Positions 54,430-64,000 of a DNA stretch of 64,000 nucleotides are shown piece after piece; position 1 is the first letter of the stretch, and every line of letters begins with the position of its first letter. The position numbers and the translations under genes were made by a program. Origin of the DNA: Nageia nagi (taxonomy: Eukaryota; Pinophyta); the NCBI GenBank assembly GCA_050084985.1, contig JBITNC010000001.1, forward strand, positions 180,048,001 to 180,112,000, given 5' to 3'. Under the pieces are notes generated by a model, which was not told the DNA's origin, searched no databases, and was given only the letters and a program-made list of their open reading frames with translations.

Positions 54430-56290
54430 TTATTCCTATCAAGGGAGACACATCCTACATGATTATGTTGCGAGAGCACTTTGACCAGACATATGGACCT
54501 TCCTGCTTTCGATTAGAGAGATGACCATCATGCTAGAAGACATCTATCAAATCTTTTGATTGATGCTTGAGGGCAAGCTGATCATTATGGCCATTAACAA
54601 GATGGTCATCAGGCCATATGTAGGATATGGATATAGGACATGGGATCTTACAAATGGTAAGGTGTTGATAGACCCTTTAAATCATCAGGGCCACCTCGGG
54701 TAGAGAGAGATGATGGTGATGCTCCTGATATCATCATTCATACTGCTAGATTCCTTGATTCCTAGGTTCCCATGGAATATGTTTGACATAGTGACATGGA
54801 TGGTGTGAGATAACATAATATTCCCTTGGGGTCTAGCATTGTTTGCATAAACATATAGGGAATTGGCTACGATAGCCAGAGGATAATGAGGTGTTAGTAT
54901 GACATTCTTGCTCCAAGTACGATTCTGGGAGCACATTCAACTTGGATGATTAAAAAACTTACCAACAGTGATCCATAGACCAAATATGATAGGGGATATC
55001 CCCCTAGTGGTAGGGACAGAGCTCCCTTATGCATGATGATGGGAGCATGAGTAGGAGCAATCAAGGAGATGCCCCCATGAGGTTAACATAGATTGGTACC
55101 AGGTAATTATAGCAGGGATATAACCCTAGGATGTGATTTACTAGCCATACAAAGGAGGTCCATCCTAGGATGAGGATGTCATATAGTTGGTGAGAGCATA
55201 TGAGTCAGACATCTCAAGGGTTGCCATGTCAAAGATGTGGAGATCTTTCCATTTAATAGGGTTTAACGCTAACATGGGTTGATGCAGGATATGCTGCTAG
55301 CCCTAGTGTTATATCATAAGATTGATAAGGATGCCCTGATAAGGTCAATGTTAGTCTATATGGAGCTAGATGCAACACCAAACATGCCATTAGCGAGGGT
55401 TATAGTAGATGATGTGGGGATCACACTCGGGTATGTGCCTGGTGGGTGCCATACTGTGACCAACTGCTAACATGGCTTATCATTGAGCAATAGCGGGGTG
55501 CTCCTATCATGGACCCATGGGTCCCAGCATGATGAATCAGCCTAAGAGCCAAGGGAGAGGTGGGGGAGAAGGTCAAGGATGATGAGGGTGAGGTCAAGGA
55601 TGATGCCCAGGAGGAGGATGAGGAGGATCAAATGGACATAGATGGGCTAGAGCTATTAACACAGGAGGAGGGAGAGAGGCAAAGGACCCCATATTCTAAC
55701 CTCAGCTAGCTTGATCCTTAGGTGGCATAGTTGAAGAGTGAGAGGGATGAGTTATAGGCCCAACTAGAAGAGGTTTAGGCCCAGCTAGCCATGGAGTAGG
55801 CAATGAGGATCGTAGTGGTAGTAGTGTAGGCTATCATAGAGGTAGCATGCATAATAATAACTAGCTTGGTAGACATCCGATAAGGTTAGCTTAAGGCTAA
55901 GTAGATAACGAGATCAATGGTTGAGGGTTGGGGTAGCACCATGCAGGGAAATCTACAAACTTTATTGATTTTATTCATAGCAATGGCCCAAGAGAGGAAT
56001 GCATTACAAACATAGGTTGAGGGAGGCATGGGCATCGATGTAAAGGTGAGAACACAAATAGAGGCTCTACTGATAGGTCTAGGTGAAATAGGATGAGTAT
56101 TGGTTGAGACAATGATCCACATGGATCTACAAGATATAGGGGTGATGATGAGGCCACTAGCATCGCAAAGTGGCATGGCTCAATAGCTCAATCAAGCTCT
56201 AGATGAGGTGGATAGGGTGATGCTCAAAGCACTAGCATATCAATGATAGTTGATAGAGGTGAGATTGATGTCAATTACCCTAAGACATTC
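54430..56290 (+). pseudogene. Plant mobile domain (PMD) gene remnant, antisense within gypsy G
   Basis: Plus-strand pieces match the plant mobile domain found in MAIN/MAIL1-like proteins and in plant transposons: MLREHFDQTYGPSCFRL, then REMTIMLEDIYQIF in a shifted frame, YRELATIARG, and TFLLQVRFWEHIQLG near 54895-54945. The frame at 55279-55470 may be its C-terminal part. An acidic stretch follows (DDAQEEDEEDQMDIDG), then a Q-rich helical region (ERDEL, AQLEEV, AQLAME, about 55735-55800), probably coiled coil. In this last part the stops are nearly all TAG where CAG would give glutamine. Two or more frameshifts are present. It is antisense to the gypsy genes and lies between integrase and the 3' LTR. 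Confidence 0.62.
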
Positions 56291-59189
56291 TAGATTGTAT
56301 CTATCATGCATATCATATCTCAGAGTATAGCCTAAATATAGCATAGAAAGGGTCACTTGGTGTGATAACTAGTGCCACCATAGGTAGTAGCAAGAGAGAT
56401 AGTAGCAGTATCAGGGATAGAGGCTATGCTGGAGACAAGGACTAGCATAGGTGGTCTTGTCAAGAGAGCCATTTCACACGTGGTTAGGAGGTTATTTGGA
56501 TCACCAACCTCCATTGGTTAGAGTGGGGTGGCAAAGGAGAGGAGCCTTATAGGGGATCACATAAAGGGGTAGGGGGAGACAAGCACTCCCCCCTAGCAAG
56601 AGATAGAGGACATGGGACCCTTCACCTTAGAGGTGGAGGATTGTGATAGGACTATACTAGTTTTGGTGCTATAGCACATGACACCGTATGTACATGCATT
56701 TTTTATCAAGATTGATGTAGAGAAACTCATGGATATCATACATTTATTTTGAAATATGTATATTTTTTATGGACATATGCTTAAGGACTTTGACTAGACT
56801 TTATGTGTATGGATGTACATTTTGACACATGACTATGTATATGAGACCTATTTTGACTATATTGTGCATGTTTACTTATGTCATGAATGTGATGAATGCA
56901 TGTATTTATATGTTTTATGGATGAATGAGACAATGTTTACATGTGACAAGACTAAAATGAGACTTAAATAAACATGATAAACCATACTTAAAATGAAGAT
57001 TAAATGAACCTAAAAATGAATCTATAAGAAATCCTAAAGATACATAAAATGAACCTAAAGAAAGATATGAAATGGACTTGTATGTTTAATCACATCATAC
57101 AAGAATGAACTTGCATGCTTAAACACAAAAAGGATAAATATAATGATAAACACAACAACAATCATTAAATAATGAATGATGACAAGTAATAAGATAGCAA
57201 ACATAAAAAATGATAATAAATAAAAATAATTGGACAAGCATTAAGAAACACTTAAAGGACATGAAATAAACATGTAAGATAAAATGATCATACAAAATCA
57301 AGAAATATAAGCCAAAATGTTACCAAAATCATGCCACATGAGCATGTGAAATGAGGTAGGAGGAAGGCAAAAAGACCCCCATGACATACTTGATTGACAC
57401 AAATTATAATAAACACAATGATAAACATAGTCACAACACTACCAAAATGTATCCAAAGTGAACTAAAAGTGAAACAAAGAAAAAGTGACACTTTGGAAAA
57501 AGTGAAAAATTGTGAAATTTGATGAACCACAATAAGAAACCATGGTTACAATTAGATGAACAACCTTAACAATATGATAGACAATTGTACAATCTAGGTA
57601 CAGGATCAAATGTTTTGAAAAATGGAGATCGTTTGATCTATTTTTGAAATTGAAATAGAAGGTCACTTAGACTAAATGATAATCTTTAAGTGACTATTGT
57701 AAGTGCACTATTACGAGTAACCTAAAAAATAGCTTACAAAAATGGATCAAACGATGAGACTAGACTATAAAACTTGGCATGACAATCATGTTTATATTGA
57801 TGAAGGACCAAAAAAAGATAGATATAAAAACAACATTGTTTGACACATCAGAATGAATAATCAAATAGCCAATTTTTATCGAGGTCAAATTTTAAGACCA
57901 TCCCTAAAATAAAAGAGGTTATGAAACAGTAATGAATGGCTCAAAATGGTACAACATGACATGATAAGAGCTAATGAGATGAAATATGATCATATGATAA
58001 CCCAGGACAACAATGTGACCTAGGATGATATGATGGGGGACTCCCGCATGTAAGCATGAAGAGCTCACTTTGAACTTGATGAAACTAGGTAAGATGTGAT
58101 TGAAAATAAACAAAGTGGACTTTCTAGTGATACCAAAATAAAGGTAGAACTAGTGAAATTGATCATTTGTCAAATAGTCAATATTAGATTATTTTACAAA
58201 TGATAAATGAAACCAAATTTTAACAAAATGAAAAATTACAAATGATGACAAAAATACATAAAAATGCAATGAAGCATAGATAACTATGCACAGGACCTCA
58301 AAATCATCATGAAAGAGATGAATGAAGATAAAAATAAGAACAAAGGCCTACTTCACTAAATTGACACAAATCCATCAAGGTCAAAGGATATGTCCCTCAA
58401 AAACCATGATAGTCTATAGCTTATGATCAGTCCCAAGGGAGTGATGTGTCAAAAAATCCGATATGGTGACTAAGACCTAAGTGTTTATATCCTCATTGGT
58501 AACTCCACAGACCATGTGTGGTGATAAGTGACGTAGATAGACATGTGAAAATGCCAAGGATGGGATCTTTGTGTGAGTAGAATACAAAGGACTTGAAATA
58601 AATAAGACATGATAAAGACAAAATAACTAAACAAATAAAATAAAAGTGTTCATAAAGTGAATAGGTTGGTCCAACTGAGTTAGTGTGGGGCTGAATTCCA
58701 TGCATGCCTAGGATTGTACTTGCTTCATCATATAATGAAGATTATGTCCAATAGCCTTAACCAAGATGAGGATGAATAGTAGGGAAAGACATATAAAATG
58801 TAGGAATATACCAAAAGAAAGAAACAACACCATGATACGAGGATCAAGAGGTGATAGGGAGATGAGTGACTGGTGGCCTTCATGTACCCAAAAAAGGTAG
58901 GATGACACTAAAAAGTGGAGAACCATCTAAGTATTGACTCTTAATGACATGATCAAAAGAAACAAGGTGGTGAAACAAAATAAGTGATACACACACCTAA
59001 GTCAAAGGGAATGACTGGATGTAAGCCGATCCTCAACCTTTAGGGGAGATAAATGAATGACTAGAGCAAGATGGCATGTTGCAAAAAATAAAGCTAAGAT
59101 GAAGTGATGAGATGCATGTGCAAATAAACTAAGATGATAAACAAAAGATAACACACAACAATAAATAAATACACAATGCATAAGGTAAA
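56291..59189. other. Element G spacer between PMD remnant and integrase
   Basis: About 2.9 kb with no recognisable gene. The plus strand is A-rich with AATGAACCTAAA-type and ATGAnnnA words. Minus-strand frames such as 57288-57530 and 58708-58926 are low-complexity and hydrophobic, and I do not accept them as genes. It is probably the 3' untranslated part of G. Confidence 0.5.
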
Positions 59190-60150
59190 CTAAATGTAGA
59201 ATGGATGAAGATGGAGGATATTAATGGGATTCATCTCTTTGTGACCCTCTAGATCTACCAAATGATAAGCACCTATGCCAAATTTTTTCTTGACAATATA
59301 AGGCCCTAACCAATTAAGTGCAAACTTAAACTCTTTAGGTTGAACCTTTTTGTTATACACATGCTTCAAATGTTCTTGATAAACCTTATGATATTGGATG
59401 GCATTAACTCATCACTTATTAAGGAGGGTTAGTTGGTCTAACTGGGCTTGCCTAGCCTCTGCATCAGGAATGAGGCCTTGTAACTAAACTTTGAGCGATG
59501 AAATCTCTAACTCAAGTGGCATGACTGCTGTAGCACCATAGACTAAGGAAAAAGGGGTAACCCCCTTGGGCATCGTAAAGCTAGTGCGATAGGCTCATAG
59601 AGCGTAAGGGAGACACTCATGCTAATTTCTATGATTATTATTGACCATGTTTTTTAGAATGGTGATAATGATTTTATTAGATGCTTCTATATGGCCATTA
59701 CGCTGGGGGTAGTATGGCATGGAGAAGGCATGTTGAATGTTATACCCATTGCACAAGGCCCTGACATACTAATTCTTAAAAGGTGGCCCATTGTGTGATA
59801 TAGTCTTATGCGGTATGTCAAAATGATAAATGATATGAGTATCTATAAAATTGGCAATCTTAGGACTAGTAGTGGACATGAAGGCCTCCACCTCAACCCA
59901 CTTGGTAAAGTACTTAGTTGTTGTGATGATAAACTTATGTTCGCATGAATATGGGGGCACAAATTATCCTATAATATTGAAACCCCATTGAGAAAAAGGC
60001 CAGAGAGACTGAATAGGGTTGAGTGCCTAAGAAGGAAGATGTTGTAAGTGAGAATGCTACTTGTATTGCTCTTTTTTGATCACAAAGCTCTAGGCATCGA
60101 AGGAGGACACCATCATAGGATCATTTATAGATTACATTGCCTAGTATGGC
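59190..60150 (-). pseudogene. Gypsy G integrase
   Basis: The core frame at 59769-59960 reads HKFIITTTKYFTKWVEVEAF and IIYHFDIPHKTISHNGPPF. The family usually has TDYFTKW and SDNGP, so both aspartates look lost (K and H). The glutamate remains in GHIEASNK downstream. Then follow YALAYRTS-like and TPFSLVYGATAVMPLE, and the C-terminal segment EFKFALNWLGPYIVKKKFG and GAYHLVDLEG near 59220-59330. Several stops are present. Confidence 0.85.
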
Positions 60151-60980
60151 ATACTATGAGGATTTTTGCTTGAATGTCCATTTCTTACTGGCTGACAAGT
60201 TGGGTGGCATGGCATTCCACTTAAGATATTCATGTAGCTGCTTGTACCATAAGTCATGATGCTCAATAGTAATCTCATTAACAGAGGTTGATGGTAAATC
60301 TTGAGGCAAAGGGGACTTAAGTGTAGACTCCTTTAAAGTCACAATATCCACATGTTGGATATGTCTATGAAGATTAGGATGAATAAGAGATCCTAAAGAG
60401 GCCATAGTATCATAAAAAAAATTAGAAAACCTTAGGGTAGTCTCAATCTTGTAAGATTTAAACAACTTCAACAAGCTCAATGCCATATCTCTATAAGTCC
60501 TTAGGAGTTAATTATGACACTGATAATTACTCAAGACTTGATTGACTATTAGCTATGAGTCTCCATAGATAAGTAACTGCTTAAACTTTAACTTTAGAGT
60601 AGCCCTAAGACCCAAAAGAAGTGCCTCATACTCAACATTGTTATTTGTACATGGGAAGTCCAACTTGAAAGAATACAGAATAGGGACACCCTAGGGAGTG
60701 AAAAAAACAACTTTGACCTTGCCTCCTTGTTCATACTTAGATCTATTAAAATATATGGTCATATCATAATCCGCATGAGTGTCAACTATCTTCTCAATCT
60801 CATCTACCTTAAAAACATCCTCATCAGGGAGGGTGATCTTAAGAGAAGTAGTCGTCTGAATGGATGCCTTTGCTAACTGATCAACTATGACCTACTTAAT
60901 GGATTTTTTGCTGATAAAGACAAGGTCAAATTTGGATAAAAATAAGATCCATTTAGTAGTTCGTGTATTGTTATACGCTT
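60151..60980 (-). pseudogene. Gypsy G second (Tat-type) RNase H
   Basis: Readable as MTIYFNRSKYEQGG (usual DGS changed to NRS), FTP-GVPILYSFKLDFP, NNNVEYEALLLGLRATLKLK, LLIYGDS, LIVNQVLSNYQCHN, then TYRDMALSLLKLFKSYKIE. This is the additional RNase H located between RNase H and integrase in Tat-lineage gypsy elements. The frame at 60154-60486 covers its end. Stops occur at glutamine positions (YGDS*LIVNQ). Confidence 0.8.
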
Positions 60981-61500
60981 TACTCATCATATGCTTTAAT
61001 GGATCTACTTTAGAAATGACATAAGTGGTATGGTTCAACATGCAATGTATCAACATCTTGGTGGCAAAGAAAAGGACAAGACAAACTCTTTCAATATAGA
61101 CATACTAAAGCTCATAATCGACTAACATGCAACTAAGATAATAAATAGCTTATTCTTTGGCCTGATCATTTTTCTATGCAAGCATGACTCCTAAAGTAAA
61201 GATTGTTTAATATTATCAAAAGCCTTTTGATAACCCTCATTCCAATAAAATCTTACTCCCTTCTTAAGGAGTGCATTAAATGGGCGACACTTATAAAAAA
61301 GCTAAGCTATAAATCACCTGATAGCCTGAATTTTGCCTTGGAGACTCTTTAAATTTTTAAGATCATGCGATGGAGGCATACTAGTAATGATAATGATTTT
61401 CTTAGGATCAACCTCAATGCCTCTCTTGGAAACAATAAAGCCTACAAGCTTATCTGATGTAACACCAAATACACACTTTCTAGGATTTAATCTGACATTA
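60981..61500 (-). pseudogene. Gypsy G RNase H
   Basis: The usual gypsy RNase H after RT, with many stops. Readable end parts are MSKAYNNTRTTKWILFLSKF and DLVFISKKSIK near 60900-60985. Upstream, INPRKCVFGVTSDKLVGFIV and RGIEVDPKKIIIIT at about 61385-61490 belong to the RT thumb and connection. Confidence 0.75.
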
Positions 61501-62150
61501 TGTTTAAGTAATCATTGGAAGACTTTCTCTAAAACCTTCCAATGTTGATCTCTTATTTTAGATTTAGCTAGTAAATCCTCCACATAGTCTTCCATGATGT
61601 CATGCATCATGTCATGGAAGATATAAGTCGTAAACCGCTGGTAGGTAGCACCAACATTCTTGAGTCTGAAGGGAATTATCTTATAACAATAAGTCCCCAA
61701 GGGTGTAATGAAAATAATCTTGTGTTGGTCATTCAGGGTGAACAAAATCTGATTATAACTCGAGAAGCCATCCATGAGGGATAATATCTCATATCCTATC
61801 ATGTTGTCAACTAAGGTGTTAATGTATAGGAGTGGAAAGTCATATTTCAGGAAAGCAACATTGAGATGTTTGAAATCTATACACACTCTAAGGTGACCTT
61901 CAGACTATCCAATAGGGACCATGTTCTACACCCACTGAGGATAATCTATAGCATGAATAAACTTGGCAACCAAAAGTTTATGAATCTCTTCTTTGATCTG
62001 GATAGACTTGGTAGGGTCAATCCTCCTAGGCTTTTGTTTGATAGGTTTTGCATTTGGTCGAGTAACAATATTATGGATGACAACATTGGGGTCCATACCC
62101 AGCATATCAATATAACCATAAGTGAAAACCTTGACATACTTCTTCAATCA
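61501..62150 (-). pseudogene. Gypsy G reverse transcriptase
   Basis: Frames at 61926-62147 and 61512-61886 give RPNAKPIKQKPRRIDPTKSI, KFIHAIDYPQWV, MCIDFKHLNVAFLKYDFPL, ILSLMDGFSSYNQI, FITPLGTYCYKIIPFRLKN and GATYQRF. The catalytic YVDD is YVED here, so the enzyme is dead even where the frame is open. Wording (HDMMH, LAKSK) fits the Tat lineage. Confidence 0.88.
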
Positions 62151-62733
62151 TTAAATACCTTTGGCCCTTTCAGACTTGTCTAAAACATCACCTAAGTAGA
62201 ATATCTTAGAATTCTCAAGATCATCACCAGTATTGAACTCAACTGACTTGCCAACATGTATGTGGGACCCATCCTCTAACTACTTAAAAATGGAAAGATA
62301 TGCATAATCATCCTCATCTAGACTATTGATAAAGAAAGCCGAGTTAGATGAGTCAACTTCGTCAAAGCAATTAGAAGAAAAAGAGGCATCACACAAACCA
62401 AAAGACAAACCCAACATAGGCGAAGAGAGATCTACGAATAAAGGAGTGACATAAGTATATGAAGAACAAACCAACAAAGGAACTAGAGGTGAAAACCATC
62501 AATAAAGACCATAGAAACATTAACAAAAGGACTATTTATAGATTCATGGAAGATATTATTCAGGATGGAACACTCTAAAGCATGAGGACTAGATGGATCA
62601 AAACATAATAAGAGGTCACATTCATCATTATGTTCCACCTCCCATTTGGAAGATTAATATAGGAAAAATGCTCTTCTACAGGCTTTAGTTTAGGGCCATA
62701 ATTATCTCGATCGTATTGAAACATGATGGAAAA
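62151..62733 (-). pseudogene. Gypsy G protease-RT linker
   Basis: The segment before RT contains SVEFNTGDDLENSKIFYLGD and a SERAKG-like segment, similar to the acidic linker before RT in Tat elements. No protease active site is readable before the F insertion at 62734. Confidence 0.55.
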
Positions 62734-63234
62734 TGTTGGAATGTATAATGCATTATTGTAAGGTTTTGAAATGTTCCTCTTTGTAAATTCACTAATACTT
62801 AATGGTATCATCAAATACCTTAAGTATTTAAGTAAATATGACAGCATAACTTGTCCTACACTCCATCTCATGAGCATGCTCCTTGGGTAAAAGGGAGTAG
62901 CATGTCATGGCTTTGTACAATGGTTAAAAGGGTGATCCAAAGGGGGATTTTGGCCTATAAATAGAAGGCCCTCTCTTTATGATCATACACCAATTTGTAA
63001 AGTAAAGTTATTCTCTAGGATAGTGATTAGGAGATGAAGTTAGGAATATTGTAAGAGAGTTGTCTTTGTGAATGAAGTAAGATCTTGTTAGTGGATGCAC
63101 TCCTAATTGGAGGAACCACTTTATATATTGAGTCACTTTGTGAGATTGTTCTATGCTTGAGTTTTGATATTAGAGTGAGCTTCCATGTGATTTTGGTAGT
63201 TTAAGATTGTATTCTTTATAGGTCAAACCCTTCA
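62734..63234 (+). repeat. Element F 5' LTR
   Basis: TGTTGGAATG...CCCTTCA, with the inverted repeat near 62804-62829 and TATAAATA at 62956-62963. Confidence 0.92.
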
Positions 63235-63236
63235 TT

Positions 63237-63247
63237 TGGTATCAGAG
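63237..63247 (+). other. Element F primer binding site
   Basis: TGGTATCAGAG, two bases after the LTR. Confidence 0.88.
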
Positions 63248-64000
63248 AAAGGTGTGGAAGTTCATCTTCATCTTTGAGGTTCTTCATCCTTCTTCATCAT
63301 CTTTTGAGGTTTACTTTTCTTATTTGAGGTAAACTATATAAAAGCTATAAATAATTCCTTCCTTCTTGGTTAATTTTTTATTATTTCACTATGCTACTAA
63401 CATATTATTTGTTATGTGCTAGTTCATTTTTTTTAACAAAAAATGCTTATAAATTAGAAATTTGATGCAACTGTCTAACACTAACCTTGTTTTTAATAAA
63501 AAAAAATTTGCTTACCATTTTTTTTGTAAAGAGGTTAATATATAATTTGCAATAGTTTCATAAGCTATTTTGAAACAAAGGAAGTTTTTTTTTCAAAAGC
63601 TTGATAATGGGATTTTTGTTTTTATATATAATGTCCTTTTTTCTTTTGAAAAGGAATTGCAATTTTTTTTTTTTGAAATTTAGTATTTTTTTTCAAAAAT
63701 TTCATTGCTAAGAGCAAATATAGAATCTTAAAAAAAAATTGAAATCAAATAATATTAAAATTAGGCTAATATTTTTTTAGGCTTATTTTGCATTTTAGGG
63801 GGAGGTTGGCCAGCTATTGGCTGATAAAAACCCACTCCTCTTGGTGACCTAGAATCTTATTTTTTGGTTTAATCTAGTGCTTGAGACCTTCCTTCTCTTC
63901 CTCCACTCCTCCGTTGATCATCAACTTTATCCCTCCAATTGCTCCTCCTCTAATGGTTTAATCTGGTCACTCTTTTGAGAGTGAGATTTGTATCCACATC
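63248..64000 (+). other. Element F leader, start
   Basis: Donor-like GAG|GTAAAC at 63326-63333. Then T- and A-rich DNA, and from about 63795 the beginning of a GC-richer CT-rich cassette (GGGGGAGGTTGGCCAG and CCTTCCTCTTC-like runs). No acceptor or gag is within the window. Confidence 0.65.

Larger units (their letters stand above)
51211..64000 (-). mobile_element. Ty3/gypsy Tat-like element G, left part
   Basis: A minus-strand element with its left (3') LTR at about 51211-53693, an antisense PMD pseudogene, then integrase, a second RNase H, RNase H, RT and the protease-RT linker. It continues past the window and is interrupted by copia F at 62734. RT and the second RNase H have the wording of the Tat lineage (LKNVGATYQRF, HDMMH, NNVEYEALLLGL). 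It inserted into the integrase of H, since the H frame matches C up to exactly 51210. Confidence 0.8.
62734..64000 (+). mobile_element. Ty1/copia element F, 5' end only, nested in gypsy G
   Basis: A plus-strand member of the same copia family. It has a 5' LTR of 501 bp, a primer site, a donor-like site and 0.75 kb of leader, then the window ends. The left flank is GAAAA (62729-62733), the presumed target duplication, which cannot be checked. Confidence 0.88.

Noticed and set aside
57055-58926. Several minus-strand hydrophobic frames of 60-80 codons
   Set aside because: A-rich plus strand gives F/I/H/Y-rich frames on the other strand; no start context, domain or conservation.

Overview
The window looks like repeat-packed intergenic DNA from a large plant nuclear genome. 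It is AT-rich, no intact host gene was found, and almost everything between 2,977 and 64,000 is LTR retrotransposon. The tRNA-iMet-type primer sites and a plant mobile domain pseudogene point to a land plant. A gymnosperm is plausible but cannot be fixed from the sequence.

Six partial or complete copies of one Ty1/copia family dominate. They share LTRs of about 500 bp, a TGGTATC(A)GAG-type primer binding site, and the order gag-protease-integrase-RT-RNase H. I label them A (2982-21482, minus), B (10705-19520, minus, inside A), H (30123-51210, plus, cut at its right end), C (30714-39033, plus, inside H), D (39078-47418, minus, inside H) and F (62734-64000, plus, runs off the window). A, B, C and D each have matching 5-bp target duplications (ATGAG, AGATT, CTCTT, AGGTA). 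A also carries a 1.94-kb solo LTR of another family (4463-6403, duplication CTTTG).

Two Ty3/gypsy elements complete the nest. Element I (about 26289-30122, minus) keeps a gag and a protease followed by a 30-bp repeat array, and H inserted into it. Element G (51211 to beyond 64000, minus) is a Tat-like element with RT, RNase H, a second RNase H and integrase. It interrupts the integrase of H, carries an antisense plant-mobile-domain pseudogene, and was itself hit by F. The order of insertion is therefore I, then H, then C, D and G, then F on the right, and A then B on the left. B is young (3 differences between its 497-bp LTRs). A is much older (about 37 differences in 500 bp).

Region by region: 1-2976 is unrecognised flank; 2977-21487 is A with B nested; 21488-26288 is very AT-rich DNA with no recognisable gene; 26289-30122 is gypsy I; 30123-51210 is H with C and D nested; 51211-64000 is gypsy G with F nested.

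The most interesting signal is in the 2.2-3.0 kb leader of the copia family. Every copy that covers the site has GAG|GTA about 80-130 nt after the primer site, and all five with a gag start have a pyrimidine-rich TAG within a few bases of the gag ATG. This suggests the whole leader is an intron. Inside it lie a conserved block with a short ORF and a copy-specific GC-richer cassette. In B that cassette looks like a captured piece of a PPR gene.
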